From the NCBI GenBank assembly GCA_035532475.1, contig DATKQY010000070.1, positions 1-53,108 of the forward strand: a stretch of DNA of 53,108 bases, given 5' to 3'. Of this stretch, positions 24,880-34,283 are shown one piece after another. The notes under the pieces are model-generated. The model was given only the letters and a program-made list of their open reading frames with translations, made no database searches and was not told where the DNA came from. Position numbers and translations under genes: made by a program. The stretch's first letter is position 1. The number at the start of each line of letters is the position of its first letter. The stretch is from DATKQY01 sp035532475. Its GTDB lineage: Bacteria > Actinomycetota > Acidimicrobiia > Acidimicrobiales > Bog-793.

Positions 24880-25350
24880 CAACCCCCGTGCTCGTCGTCC
24901 TTGCCGCCGCGCCGGTCGCCGCTCCAGCGGCGTCCGACCCCACCTCTCGCCCGCGGGCGAGCTCGGCTCCACCAAACGCGGCGCCGCCAGCGTACCGGCT
25001 GGTGGCCGGGGGTTGGTCTGGGTTGGCCTCGGGCAATCCCGACGCCGCCCCAGGCCGTATGACCGTTGACGGGAGCCGCGAGGAAGGGCCGTAGATGTCC
25101 GACGAAGTCTGCACAGGCCGGGCCGGGGAGGCGAGCCCGTCGCACCCCGCCGGCACCACCCCCGCGGTCGTGCCTACGCTGGCCGGCGACACGGCGCAGC
25201 GGTCGGGGAGGCCGACATGGACCTTCTCCGTGGCATCCCTCCGCAGGCCGGCCGCCCCGCCTGCGGGCCGGGCCGCCGGGCCGAGACGGGCGAGGCGTGG
25301 CGCGGGCCGCCGCGGCTGTTGAGCCGGCCGGGGGGCCGGGGTCGACGCGC
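24880..25350. other. non-coding interval upstream of the ECF sigma gene
   Basis: About 470 bases between divergent genes. Short open frames exist (for example 25095-25322, Arg/Ala/Pro-rich) but look like GC artefacts. It should hold the promoters for the PsiE-like and ECF sigma genes. I could not identify a convincing ECF-type -35/-10 pair. Confidence 0.5.
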
Positions 25351-25941
25351 GTGAGACGCGCCCCGCGCCCGGAGACCGGCGAGCTCACCGACGAAGCCCT
25401 ACTGGCGGGGATGGCACAGGGCGACGACGCGTCGGCCGTCGCCTTCGTCCGGCGCTACCAGCGCCGGGTCTTCGGCCTCGCCTACGGCATGGTGGGCGAC
25501 GCCGGGATGGCGGAGGACATCGCGCAGGAGGCCCTCGTACGCGCCTGGCGCCACGCCCCGGTCTTCGACGCGCGGCGCGGCTCGGCGACCACGTGGGTCC
25601 TCACCATCGCCCGCAACCTGGCGATCGATGCGCTCCGCGTCCGCCGCTCGGTCCCGGTCGGCGCCGACGAGCTCGTCGGGCTCCTCGGCCACGATCGCCC
25701 GACCGAGGACGCCCTCGCCGCGACCGAGATCGCGGGCGGGTTGCGCAACGCCCTCGCCGGCATCCCCGTCGAGCAGCGCCGGGCACTCATCCTCGCCGCC
25801 GTCTACGGGTACACGGCGCACGAGGTCGGCAGGCTCGAGGCGATCCCGCTCGGCACCGCCAAGACCCGGATCCGCACGGCCCTGTCGAAGGTGCGCCACG
25901 CGCTCGACGAGCAGGCCTCCCACCACGAGGACGTCGAATGA
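25351..25941 (+). CDS. ECF-family RNA polymerase sigma factor
   Basis: About 196 aa. Region 2 reads AVAFVRRYQRRVFGLAYGMV, DIAQEALVRAWRHAPVFD and TTWVLTIARNLAIDALR. Region 4 reads IPVEQRRALILAAVYGYTAHE, then IPLGTAKTRIRTALSKVRHAL. It directs transcription of a stress or envelope regulon and usually its own operon. GTG 25351 gives the normal length; the frame is open upstream. Its stop overlaps the start of the anti-sigma gene (ATGA), the classic ECF/anti-sigma coupling. Sequence style resembles the SigK-like group of actinobacteria. Confidence 0.93.
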   Translation: MRRAPRPETGELTDEALLAGMAQGDDASAVAFVRRYQRRVFGLAYGMVGDAGMAEDIAQEALVRAWRHAPVFDARRGSATTWVLTIARNLAIDALRVRRSVPVGADELVGLLGHDRPTEDALAATEIAGGLRNALAGIPVEQRRALILAAVYGYTAHEVGRLEAIPLGTAKTRIRTALSKVRHALDEQASHHEDVE

Positions 25942-26684
25942 CGACCGGGGGCTCGGGCTGCGGCCGTTTCGCCGACGACCTCGCCGAGCTCGCGCTCGGC
26001 ACCTTGACGGGGCGCGAGCGCGCCGAGCTCCTCGGCCACCTCGAGGGGTGCCCGCGCTGCACCGAGGAGGTCGAGGGGCTCTCCGCGGCCGCCGACAGCC
26101 TGCTGCTCGCCGTGCCGGAGGCCGAGCCCCCGGTCGGCTTCGAGGTGCGCGTGCTCGATCGACTCGCCGCAGCGCGTCGGGATCCGTCCGTGCCACGGTT
26201 GGGCGCGCGGCGCCGTGGCGGGCGCCGGTGGGCCGGCCCCGCCGGGGCGCCCCGTACCCGGTCGGCCCGCCGGCTGGTCGCCTCCGCCGCCGCGGCGGCT
26301 CTCCTTGCCGCCTCGGTCGGCTTCGGCATCGGTCGGGCGACGGGCGGGGGCGGTCGCTCGAACGCGGCGCCGGGCGTGGCCTTGAACGGCAACGTCGTCG
26401 AGGCCAGCCTGCTCTCGGCGGGCCACGCCCGCGGCGTCGTCTACGTCGACGAGGGTGACCCGGGATGGCTGTTCATGACGGTCGAGCGGATGGGCTCGGT
26501 CGGCCCTGTCACCTGCGAGGTGACCACCGCGAGCGGGCACACGGTGATGCTCGGGACGTTCTGGCTGCAGTCCGGTCACGGCGCGTGGGCGAGCCAGCTG
26601 CCAGGCAACCTCGGTCCACTCCGCTCGGCCCGCGTGCGCGCGAGCGACGGGACGGTCCTCGCCTCGGCGAGCCTGTCCGTCTGA
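25938..26684 (+). CDS. anti-sigma factor with zinc-finger (ZAS) domain
   Basis: About 248 aa. The N-terminal anti-sigma domain carries HLEGCPRC (His34, Cys38, Cys41; HxxxCxxC), the zinc-binding signature that clamps the sigma factor. One transmembrane helix follows near LVASAAAAALLAASVGFGIG. The C-terminal ~100 residues form an extracytoplasmic RskA-type sensor domain (VVYVDEGDPGWLFMTVERM onwards). It should hold the upstream ECF factor at the membrane until proteolysis or redox change releases it. ATG 25938 overlaps the sigma stop by four bases. Confidence 0.9.
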   Translation: MTTGGSGCGRFADDLAELALGTLTGRERAELLGHLEGCPRCTEEVEGLSAAADSLLLAVPEAEPPVGFEVRVLDRLAAARRDPSVPRLGARRRGGRRWAGPAGAPRTRSARRLVASAAAAALLAASVGFGIGRATGGGGRSNAAPGVALNGNVVEASLLSAGHARGVVYVDEGDPGWLFMTVERMGSVGPVTCEVTTASGHTVMLGTFWLQSGHGAWASQLPGNLGPLRSARVRASDGTVLASASLSV

Positions 26685-26773
26685 TCCCCGCGGGGCGTGC
26701 GACCTCGGGCGGGTGGCGCGACGAGCGCCGCCTCCTCGAGCGGGCGGCGAGGCGCGCCGGCACCCCGGCGAGC

Positions 26774-27880
26774 TCAGGCGCTCGGCTGGCCCTGGCCGCC
26801 CCGTCCCCGCCCGACGAGGCGCGCCGGGAGGCGTCGGGCCTTGCGCCCGCGGGTCGCGCCATGGGTCCACAGCCAGTAGCCGACGGGGAAGAGGCGAAAG
26901 CGCGCCCTGCTCGCGATCATCCCCCAGATCCCCTTCGGCGCCCAGATCGCGACGACGACCGCCACCGCCCCGAGGACGATGAGGTACAGCGCGCCGTGCT
27001 GGGCGAGCGACTGCTCGAGGACGAAGAACAGGATCGTCCCGATGATCGGGCCCTCCAGCGTGCCGATGCCGCCGATCAGGGTGACGAAGATCATCTCCGC
27101 CGACCACTGCACGCTGAACACCGAGCTCGGCTGGACGTTCAGCTGGCTGACCGCGAGCAGCGCTCCTGCCGCGCCGCACCCGAGGGCGGCCACGGCGAAC
27201 ACGATGCGGCGGGCCCTCATCACCCGAGCGCCGGCGCTGCGGGCGCCGACCTCGTCGTCGCGCACGGCGGCGAGCACGAGCCCGAGGCGGCTGCGCAGGA
27301 CCAGGTACGCCATCGCGAGCGCGATGAGCGCGACGGCGAGCGCCGACCAGTAGGTGATGTCGCCGAAGGACTTCGCGCTGAGCCCGGACAGGCCCGGCAC
27401 CGGGCTTCCCGTGCCGCTGCCGAGCGAGGAGATCGAGCTGACGACGAGCTCGGCCGTGTCGGCGACGACCCAGGTCGCGATGGCGAAGTACCCGCCGCGG
27501 AGACGGAAGACGAGCAGCGACACGGGCAGGGCGATCGCCGCCGTCGCGATGGCGGCGAGCGGGATCGACGCCACGGGGTTCAGGCCGTGCTGGGCCATCG
27601 CCAGCACCCCCTCCGCGCCGAGGCCGATGAACGCCTGCTGACCGATCGAGACCATGCCGGCATAGCCGGCGAGCAGGTTCCACATCACCGCCATCGTGAG
27701 CAGGATGAAGACGTTCACCATCGTCGAGAGGTCGCCCTGGGACAGCAGCGACGGCATGAAGACGAGCAGCACGATCGCGCCGGCGGCGACGGGCAGCAGC
27801 CAGGCCGACGGCTGCGCGGAGCGGGTCACGCGCGCCTCGACGGACGGGGCGGCGAGCGCCGCGGGCCTGGTCGAGCTCAC
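26774..27880 (-). CDS. branched-chain amino acid-type ABC transporter permease (LivM-like), system 1
   Basis: About 368 aa inner-membrane permease with roughly nine hydrophobic segments. LivM hallmarks are LAGYAGMVSIGQQAFIGLGA near the second third of the N-terminal half, LRGGYFAIATWVVADTAELV, and VRDDEVGARSAGARV in the cytoplasmic loop that contacts the ATPases. The C-terminal ~40 residues form a basic tail. Its GTG overlaps the livH-like stop by four bases. It is the last gene of system 1 (order K-G-F-H-M). Substrate may be a branched-chain amino acid or an aromatic acid, given pobA next to the operon. Confidence 0.9.
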   Translation of the reverse strand: MSSTRPAALAAPSVEARVTRSAQPSAWLLPVAAGAIVLLVFMPSLLSQGDLSTMVNVFILLTMAVMWNLLAGYAGMVSIGQQAFIGLGAEGVLAMAQHGLNPVASIPLAAIATAAIALPVSLLVFRLRGGYFAIATWVVADTAELVVSSISSLGSGTGSPVPGLSGLSAKSFGDITYWSALAVALIALAMAYLVLRSRLGLVLAAVRDDEVGARSAGARVMRARRIVFAVAALGCGAAGALLAVSQLNVQPSSVFSVQWSAEMIFVTLIGGIGTLEGPIIGTILFFVLEQSLAQHGALYLIVLGAVAVVVAIWAPKGIWGMIASRARFRLFPVGYWLWTHGATRGRKARRLPARLVGRGRGGQGQPSA

Positions 27881-28746
27881 GCGCGCGCCCTCGTCCCGAA
27901 CAGGCCCTGCGGGCGGAGCGCGAGGACGGCGAGAAAGACGAGGTGGCCGGCGAGGATCTGGTACGCGGGGTTGATCTGCGCGCCGATCTGCTGCGCGACA
28001 CCGAGGACGATCCCGCCGACGAGCGTGCCCCACACCGAGCCGATGCCACCGATGACCACCGCCTCGAACGCGGACAGCAATGTCCCGGTGCCCGTCGTCG
28101 GCGCGATCTGCGAGCTCATCGCGTACGCGAGGCCGGCGAGCGCTACCGTCGAGAAGGCGATCGCCGCGGCCACCCCGAACACGTGCCGGTAGTTCGCGCC
28201 GATGAGCTGCGCGGCCTCGCGGTCGTCCGCCACCGCGCGGATGAGCCGGCCGGTCCTCGAGCGCGAGAGGAAGAGCTGGAGCGCGCCGAGCACCGCGACG
28301 GCGAGGGCCAGGACGACCACCGAGAAGTACGAGATGGTGATCTGGCTGTTGATGCTGAAGGAGTAGGTGATGAGGTTGCCGATGTTGAGCGACTGGCTGT
28401 TCGAGGTGAACACCTCGAGCAGGGCGTTCTCCGCGATCACCGACAGGCCGAACGTGACGAGCAGGGTCGTGAAGGGGCCGCGGTCCAAGCTCGCCTGGAG
28501 CAGCGTCCGCTGCAGCGCGTAGCCGCCGACGGCGAAGATCGGCACGACGATGACGAACGACCACACCACGGGCACGTGCGTCACGGGGATCAGCGCCACC
28601 GCGACGTACCCGCCGATGACGGCCAGGTCGCCGTGGGCGAGGTTGATGATCCCCATCACGCCGAACAGCAGGGAGAGCCCGCACGCGAACAGGGCGTAGA
28701 AGGCCCCGGTGAGGATGCCCTGGATGACGGCGTTCACCCAGCTCAT
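27877..28746 (-). CDS. branched-chain amino acid-type ABC transporter permease (LivH-like), system 1
   Basis: About 289 aa, eight or so hydrophobic segments. Typical LivH N terminus: VNAVIQGILTGAFYALFACG, LLFGVMGIINLAHGDLAVIG, then TFGLSVIAENALLEVF and IRAVADDREAAQLIGAN in the ATPase-contact loop. Ends with AVLALRPQGLFGTR, a family signature. ATG 28746 lies 7 bases after the livF-like stop. Partner of the LivM-like permease. Confidence 0.93.
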   Translation of the reverse strand: MSWVNAVIQGILTGAFYALFACGLSLLFGVMGIINLAHGDLAVIGGYVAVALIPVTHVPVVWSFVIVVPIFAVGGYALQRTLLQASLDRGPFTTLLVTFGLSVIAENALLEVFTSNSQSLNIGNLITYSFSINSQITISYFSVVVLALAVAVLGALQLFLSRSRTGRLIRAVADDREAAQLIGANYRHVFGVAAAIAFSTVALAGLAYAMSSQIAPTTGTGTLLSAFEAVVIGGIGSVWGTLVGGIVLGVAQQIGAQINPAYQILAGHLVFLAVLALRPQGLFGTRARA

Positions 28747-28753
28747 GGACGGC

Positions 28754-29551
28754 TCACCGCTCGGGCGCGCCGTCGGCGTCCGCCGAGACGGCCGACGTGG
28801 ACGACATCCCGAAGTAGGCCGTCTCGATCTGCTCGGCGCTGAACTCGCCCGGCCGCCCCTCGAGCGTCGTACGGCCCTCGAGGAGACACTGGACCCGCGA
28901 CGCGACGCGTGTCGCCTGGGCGACGTCCTGCTCGACGAGCAGGATCGTGATCCCCGCCGACAGCAGCTCCGGCAGGACGCCGTAGATCCGCTGGACGACG
29001 AGGGGCGCGAGACCGAGGGAGAGCTCGTCGAGCAGCAGCACACGGGGGTTCGCGACGAGCGCCCGGCCGATGGCGACCGCCTGCTGCTCGCCGCCTGAGA
29101 GCTCCGCGGCACGCTGGTTGCGGCGCGACCGCATCCACTCGAACAGCTCGTAGATCCGATCCGGCACGAACGGCCCGGGGCGCGCGCGGTAGGTCCCGAC
29201 GAGCAGATTCTCCTCGACGCTGAGCGAGGGGAAGAGGCGGCGGCCTTCCGGTACGAGCGCGACGCCGCGGCGCAGCCGCTGCTCGGGCGTGCTGTGCGAG
29301 AGATCGACGCCGTCGAGGAGGATCCGCCCGGACGTCGGCCGGTGCAGCCCGGCGATGGTGCGCAGCAGCGTCGACTTGCCCGCCCCGTTGGCGCCGATGA
29401 TCGCGAGCGTCTCGCCGGCACCGAGCGACACGCTGACGTCGTCGAGCGCGCGCAGCTGCCCGTGGTGCACGACGAGGTGCTCGACCTCCAAGAGCGCGCC
29501 GGGCGCGGCTCGGCCGCTGCTCGCCGCCTCGGCCTGCGGCGGGTCGCTCAC
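28754..29551 (-). CDS. ABC transporter ATP-binding protein (LivF-like), system 1
   Basis: About 265 aa. Walker A GANGAGKST, LivF-type PEGRRLFPSLSVEENLLVG, signature AELSGGEQQAVAIGRALV, Walker B LLLDELSLGLAP, and VEQDVAQA. All catalytic motifs are intact. A 20-residue Ala-rich lead precedes the domain. Its ATG overlaps the livG-like stop by four bases, so the two ATPases are co-translated. Confidence 0.93.
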   Translation of the reverse strand: MSDPPQAEAASSGRAAPGALLEVEHLVVHHGQLRALDDVSVSLGAGETLAIIGANGAGKSTLLRTIAGLHRPTSGRILLDGVDLSHSTPEQRLRRGVALVPEGRRLFPSLSVEENLLVGTYRARPGPFVPDRIYELFEWMRSRRNQRAAELSGGEQQAVAIGRALVANPRVLLLDELSLGLAPLVVQRIYGVLPELLSAGITILLVEQDVAQATRVASRVQCLLEGRTTLEGRPGEFSAEQIETAYFGMSSTSAVSADADGAPER

Positions 29552-30297
29552 GTGGCCGGCACCGCTCCGGTCACCGTCGTGTCCGTGCCGAGGTAGACCT
29601 CCCGCACCGCCGGGCTCGCGAGCACGGCGCGGGGCTCGCCGTCGCCGATCACGGCGCCGCCGGCGATGCAGATCAGGCGTTGCACGGTGGCGACGAGCGC
29701 CCGGACCACGTGCTCGATCCAGATCACCGCCACGCCCTCGCCCGTGGCCTGCCGGACGATCCCGACGAGCTCGCGGACCTCGGGGTCGGTGAGGCCGCCG
29801 GCGATCTCGTCGAGCAGCAGCAGCCGCGGACCCGTGGCGAGCGCGCGCGCGAGCTCGAGGCGCTTTCGCGCCAGCAGGCCGAGCGAGCCGGCCGAGGTGT
29901 TGGCGAGCGCGCCGAGACCGGTGCGCTCGAGCGCGGCGGCCGCGGCCTCGAAGCTCTCGCGCCCGTGCGCCCGCGCACCTTGCTGGGCGGCGACGAGCAC
30001 GTTCTCGAAGACCGTGAGCCCGCCGAACGGCCGTGGGACCTGGTAGGTCCTGCCGATGCCGAGGCGGCAGCGCGCCGCCGCGTCCAGCCGGTTGACCACG
30101 CGTCCCTCGAAGCGCACCTCTCCGGCGTCGGGGCGCAGGTCACCGGAGATCACACCGAACAGCGTGGTCTTGCCGGCTCCGTTCGGCCCCACGATCCCGA
30201 GGACCGCCCCCTCCTCGACGGTGAGGGAGAGGTCCTCGGCGATCGTGACCTGACCGAAGCGCTTGGTGATGTGGGCCAGCTCGAGCAGGGGCGGCAC
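29548..30297 (-). CDS. ABC transporter ATP-binding protein (LivG-like), system 1
   Basis: About 249 aa. Walker A GPNGAGKTT, LivG-type GIGRTYQVPRPFGGLTVFEN, signature region SLGLLARKRLELARAL (LLARK replaces the usual LSYGQ/LSGGQ, a weak signature), Walker B LLLDEIAGGLTD, and the switch His in IWIEHVVRALV. The altered C-loop is worth noting but the rest is intact. It lies 19 bases after the substrate-binding protein gene. Confidence 0.92.
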   Translation of the reverse strand: MPPLLELAHITKRFGQVTIAEDLSLTVEEGAVLGIVGPNGAGKTTLFGVISGDLRPDAGEVRFEGRVVNRLDAAARCRLGIGRTYQVPRPFGGLTVFENVLVAAQQGARAHGRESFEAAAAALERTGLGALANTSAGSLGLLARKRLELARALATGPRLLLLDEIAGGLTDPEVRELVGIVRQATGEGVAVIWIEHVVRALVATVQRLICIAGGAVIGDGEPRAVLASPAVREVYLGTDTTVTGAVPAT

Positions 30298-30316
30298 GGC
30301 GCGAGTTGGCCCCCGA

Positions 30317-31741
30317 TTACGGGTTGGTCGGGACCAGGTCGCCGTTGATCGGCACGGCGGGGTTCTGCGTGTTGTCGACCACGAAGGGCTGGAAGGGGAA
30401 CTTCTTTCCGAGGCTGTTGGTGCCCGGCTTCCACTGGATCCCGACCGGCTTGACGATCGCCACGCCCGGAGCCGGCCCGGCCGCGAAGTTGAGCGGCCCG
30501 GTCATCCCGGAGTAGTGGACCTTGTGCAGCGCCGCTGCCAGCTGGGCCTTGTCGTGGGGGTCGTCGACGCGCTTCAGCGCCTCGACGACGACCTCGAAGA
30601 GCGAGTACGTCGAGCCCATCGACTGGATCCACTCCTGGCCGCTCGAGTTCTGGTAGCCGGTCGCGAAGGCCTTGGTGGTCTCTCCGGTCATCGAGGAGCG
30701 GTAGGGCGCGTACGGCGTCCACCACGCGTCGGTCGCGATGTTCTTGGCGAGGCTGCCGAGCGCCGCGACGTCCGCCGGGAAGAGGAGGACCTTGGCGACG
30801 GTCGCGAGGCGCGGCCTGAATCCCTGCTGGACGGCCTGCTTCCAGAACGTGTTGAAGTCCGGCGGCAGGGGGCAGTTCACGAAAAACTCCGCCCCGGACG
30901 CCTTGAACTTCGAGATCATCGACGAGTAGTTCTGCGTGAGGTCGGTGTAGGCGCCGCCGTCGATGAACTTGTAGCCCGCCGCCTTGGCGAAGATCGGGAA
31001 GCCGGCGCGAAAGGCGTTGCCGTCGGCGTCGTTCGGGAACATGCCGGCGAAGACCTTGGCCGCGTGGGTCTTGCTCTCCACCCGATTCCACATCGGCAGG
31101 AACGTGTCGGCGAACTCCTTCATCCCGAAGAAGAACACCGAGGCGTAGGCGAACGTCGTCGTCGGCTTGAGGGGGTTCCCTCCGAGCCCCGCGTACCACG
31201 ACTCCCACGGCACGACCGTGGCGAGGGACGGCACGTGGAGCTGCTGGCAGGTGAGCGCGACCGGGTTCGTCGTCTCCGGCGCGGAGCTCGTGACGACGAT
31301 GTCGGCCTTGTTCTGCTGGATGAGCTGCTTCGCCACCGTCGACGCCCGGCTCGGGTCGGACTGGGAGTCCACGGGGATGATCTCGAGCTTGTACGTCCGG
31401 CCGCCGATCTTGATCCCGTTCTTGTACGGCGGGGCCGAGCGGACCTTGCCGAGCACGTACTTGTCGGCGAGCGAGAAGCCGGCAAGGGCTCCGGTCTCGG
31501 GCGTGACGTAGCCGATGACGACGGTGCTGGACTTCGACACGTACGGCGCCCGGCTCGGCCGGGCCAGGTCGCCGAGTTCGCCGAGGCGACCCGCGCCGAG
31601 CACGGCGGCTCCAGCACCGAAGGTCTTGAGCAGGTCGCGGCGGCTGATCGCCGGCGCCGTCGACCCCGCGGGCTCGGGCCGCGACCCGGGCTTTGCGTCG
31701 CGGTCGCGTCCAGGGCTTGCGCCCCCAGTGGTTTCGTCCAT
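30317..31741 (-). CDS. ABC transporter substrate-binding protein (LivK-like, Tat-exported), system 1
   Basis: About 474 aa. Starts with a twin-arginine signal: SRRDLLKTFGAGAAVLGAG near residues 34-52, with no lipobox Cys, so the mature protein may be secreted or held by an uncleaved helix. The mature part is a type I periplasmic-binding fold: VVIGYVTPETGALAGFSLAD, IIPVDSQSDPSRASTVAKQL, DIVVTSSAPETTNPVAL. This branch binds amino acids, amides or aromatic acids. ATG 31741 has GGGGGGAA just upstream. It is the first gene of system 1 and is divergent from pobA (295-base gap). Confidence 0.9.
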   Translation of the reverse strand: MDETTGGASPGRDRDAKPGSRPEPAGSTAPAISRRDLLKTFGAGAAVLGAGRLGELGDLARPSRAPYVSKSSTVVIGYVTPETGALAGFSLADKYVLGKVRSAPPYKNGIKIGGRTYKLEIIPVDSQSDPSRASTVAKQLIQQNKADIVVTSSAPETTNPVALTCQQLHVPSLATVVPWESWYAGLGGNPLKPTTTFAYASVFFFGMKEFADTFLPMWNRVESKTHAAKVFAGMFPNDADGNAFRAGFPIFAKAAGYKFIDGGAYTDLTQNYSSMISKFKASGAEFFVNCPLPPDFNTFWKQAVQQGFRPRLATVAKVLLFPADVAALGSLAKNIATDAWWTPYAPYRSSMTGETTKAFATGYQNSSGQEWIQSMGSTYSLFEVVVEALKRVDDPHDKAQLAAALHKVHYSGMTGPLNFAAGPAPGVAIVKPVGIQWKPGTNSLGKKFPFQPFVVDNTQNPAVPINGDLVPTNP

Positions 31742-31780
31742 GGTTCCCCCCGGCGTGGCACGTTCCGCTGTTGGCTGCGC

Positions 31781-31809
31781 AGGATAGCTGGGGCGATGCC
31801 CGGCTGCAA
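31781..31809 (-). promoter_or_regulatory. promoter of transporter system 1
   Basis: On the minus strand TTGCAG (31809-31804), a 17-base spacer, then TATCCT (31786-31781). This gives a leader of about 33 bases before ATG 31741. The gap to pobA also holds the 7-bp hairpin GGACGCC-GCACG-GGCGTCC (31887-31905). Confidence 0.5.
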
Positions 31810-32036
31810 ACGTCAGCAGCGCGTCTGAGACCTGGTTCATCGTCACGAATCGCCGGGGCGATCTCGCCGTGGGCGGCGTCCGGGAGGGACGCCGCACGGG
31901 CGTCCGGCGCGCCCGCTCCTCGACGCCCCCGGGGGCCAAGCGGGCGACGCGTGCTCGAGTGCCGGCTGCCCGGGGCGGGAACGTGCACGCCCGCGGCGCG
32001 ACGCGAGACCATTGCGCCACGAGGATCGGAGGGTCG

Positions 32037-33209
32037 ATGCGCACGCAGGTTGGGATCATCGGCGCGGGGCCGGCGGGGCTGTTCCTCTCGCACCTGCTCC
32101 ACCTCGAAGGGGTCGAGTCGGTCGTCGTCGAGTCGAAGAGCCGCGAGTACGTCGAGGGGCGGGTCCGCGCGGGCGTGCTCGAGAACGACACGATCGAGCT
32201 GATGCGCGCCACCGGGGTCGGGGCGGGCCACGACCGCGACGGTCTCGTCCACCACGGGATCGAGCTGCGCTTCGACGGCGCCGGCCACCGCATCCCGATG
32301 AGCGAGCTCACGGGCGGACGCGTCATCTCGATCTACGGCCAGCAGTCGGTGGTGCGGGACCTGGCCGACGCCCGCGCCGCGGCGGGAGGCGCGCTGCACT
32401 ACGAGGCCGACGACGTGCGCCTCGAGCTGGCCGAGACCGACCGGCCGCTGCTGCGCTTCCGCCTCGGCGGCGCCGAGCAGGTCCTCGAGTGCGACTACGT
32501 CGCGGGCTGCGACGGGTTCCACGGCGTCTCGCGCGGCTCGATCCCGGAGGGGGTCCTGACCCGCTACGAGCGGACCTATCCGTTCGCCTGGCTCGGCATC
32601 CTCGCGTCGGTCGCCCCCTCGACCGAGGAGCTGATCTACGGGTTCCACGAACGGGGCTTCGTCCTGCACAGCCTCCGCTCGCCAGAGGTGAGCCGCCTCT
32701 ACCTCCAGTGCGAGCCCGGCGAGGACATCGCCAACTGGCCGGACGAGCGCATCTGGGAAGAGCTCCACCGGCGCCTCGCCACCCGCGACGGCTGGACCCT
32801 CAAGGAGGGCCCGATCCTCGAGAAGGGGATCACGCCGATGCGCAGCTTCGTCGTCGCGCCGATGCAGCACGCCAGCCTGTTCCTCGCCGGCGACGCCGCC
32901 CACATCGTCCCCCCCACCGGCGCCAAGGGCCTGAACCTCGCCGTCGCGGACGTGCTCGTGCTCTCACGGGCCATCGCCGCCGCCCAGCGCGGCGACCGAG
33001 AGCCGCTGGCGCGCTACTCGGAGACCTGCCTGCGCAGGGTGTGGCGGGCCGAGCACTTCTCCTGGTGGATGACGTCCATGCTCCACCGCTTCCCCGACTC
33101 GGACCCGTTCCAGCTCGAGCTGCAGCGCTCCCAGCTCGCGTACACGGTGACGTCGCGCGCCGCTGCGACGTCGCTCGCCGAGAACTACGTCGGGATGCCG
33201 TTCGACTGA
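32037..33209 (+). CDS. pobA: 4-hydroxybenzoate 3-monooxygenase (p-hydroxybenzoate hydroxylase)
   Basis: 390 aa, normal PobA length. FAD enzyme that converts 4-hydroxybenzoate to protocatechuate with NAD(P)H and O2. N-terminal GxGxxG is VGIIGAGPAGLFLSHLL; the second FAD motif is LFLAGDAAHIVPPTGAKGLN, a near-exact PobA signature; DG motif CDYVAGCDGFHG and the substrate region SLRSPEVSRLYLQ are present. ATG 32037 has GGAGGG upstream. It diverges from transporter system 1, which suggests that the transporter imports an aromatic acid. No protocatechuate ring-cleavage genes (pcaGH) are in the window. Confidence 0.95.
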   Translation: MRTQVGIIGAGPAGLFLSHLLHLEGVESVVVESKSREYVEGRVRAGVLENDTIELMRATGVGAGHDRDGLVHHGIELRFDGAGHRIPMSELTGGRVISIYGQQSVVRDLADARAAAGGALHYEADDVRLELAETDRPLLRFRLGGAEQVLECDYVAGCDGFHGVSRGSIPEGVLTRYERTYPFAWLGILASVAPSTEELIYGFHERGFVLHSLRSPEVSRLYLQCEPGEDIANWPDERIWEELHRRLATRDGWTLKEGPILEKGITPMRSFVVAPMQHASLFLAGDAAHIVPPTGAKGLNLAVADVLVLSRAIAAAQRGDREPLARYSETCLRRVWRAEHFSWWMTSMLHRFPDSDPFQLELQRSQLAYTVTSRAAATSLAENYVGMPFD

Positions 33210-33506
33210 GGGGACGCCTTCGGCCGGCGACAGACGCGAGGCGCCGGCCGCGCCGGCCCTCCGCCGGGAGACCAGGCGAGCCACGAGCGCGCGCGGCGCT
33301 CGGGGTGCATGCATGAACGCCTGCGAGATGGACGGTCCGGCGACCCGGGACCCCCGACCTGGGCCGCCGGACCGAAGCTCAGCCGGGGCGCCTCCCGCGC
33401 CTCCGGCACGCGTGCATGAGCGGGGCGGCGGGCCGCCACCGGAGCGTCCGCGCCGCCGCCCCCGGCTGCGGGCGGGCGCTGCCTGGGGGGGCGGAGGCCT
33501 CGGGCG

Positions 33507-34283
33507 TCACTGCTGCAGGGACTCCGCCGGCTCGGGACCGACCGCGACGTCCCCTCCGCCGGAGAGGTACGCCGAATGCAGCAGCTCCGGCTCGTCCTTC
33601 AAGCGGCTTGCCGGTCCAGCGAAGCCGATCGTGCCCCGGTCCATGACGTAGGCCTGGTTGGCGAGCTCCAGCGCCACCATGGCGAACTGCTCGATCAGCA
33701 GGACGCCCGTGCCGGTCTCGGTGACCGTGCGGATCCTCGGGATCAGCCGCTGGACGATGACCGGGGCGAGACCGAGCGACAGCTCGTCGATCAGCACGAA
33801 CTTCGGCTTGGAGACGAGCGCTTGCGCGAGGACGAGCATCTGTTGCTCGCCGCCGGAGAGCAGACGTGCCGTGACGTCGAGCCGCTTGACGAGCTCGGGA
33901 AAGAGCTCGAGGGCGAAGCCCCGGCCGACCCTCGACTCCTGCTTCGAGAGCGCGTAGGTGGCGACCAGCAAGTTGTCGTCGACCGTCAGGTCTGGCAGGA
34001 GACGGCGACCCTCGGGGACGATCGCGACCCCGGCCTGGCGGATGTGCTCGGGTCGGGAGCCGGTGAGGTCCTCCTCGCCCAGCACGACCTGGCCTCCCGT
34101 CGGTCGGAGCACGCCGCCGACCGCCAGGACCAGGCTCGACTTCCCGGCACCGTTCGGGCCGAGCAAGGCCGTGACCTCGCCCGGCGGCACCTCGATCGAG
34201 ACGCCACGTACCACCGGCCGCCCGCCGCGGGCCACGGCGAGGGAGCGCAGGTGCAGCACCTCGGAGGACGCGGACGTGCTCAT
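33507..34283 (-). CDS. ABC transporter ATP-binding protein (LivF-like), system 2
   Basis: About 258 aa. Walker A GPNGAGKSS, PEGRRLLPDLTVDDNLLV, signature LLSGGEQQMLVLAQALV, Walker B LIDELSLGLAP, LIEQFAMVALELANQ. Ends in a Gly/Pro-rich tail. ATG 34283 overlaps the livG-like stop by four bases. It is the last gene of system 2; a 297-base gap to pobA follows, with GC-rich hairpins but no gene I can support. Confidence 0.93.
   Translation of the reverse strand: MSTSASSEVLHLRSLAVARGGRPVVRGVSIEVPPGEVTALLGPNGAGKSSLVLAVGGVLRPTGGQVVLGEEDLTGSRPEHIRQAGVAIVPEGRRLLPDLTVDDNLLVATYALSKQESRVGRGFALELFPELVKRLDVTARLLSGGEQQMLVLAQALVSKPKFVLIDELSLGLAPVIVQRLIPRIRTVTETGTGVLLIEQFAMVALELANQAYVMDRGTIGFAGPASRLKDEPELLHSAYLSGGGDVAVGPEPAESLQQ

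Noticed and set aside
25095..25322. 75-codon frame upstream of the ECF sigma gene
   Set aside because: Composition is that of random high-GC DNA; no ribosome site, family or conserved motif.
33313..33651. 112-codon plus-strand frame between pobA and system 2
   Set aside because: Pro/Arg/Gly-rich, overlaps the real livF-like gene, no ribosome site or recognisable domain.
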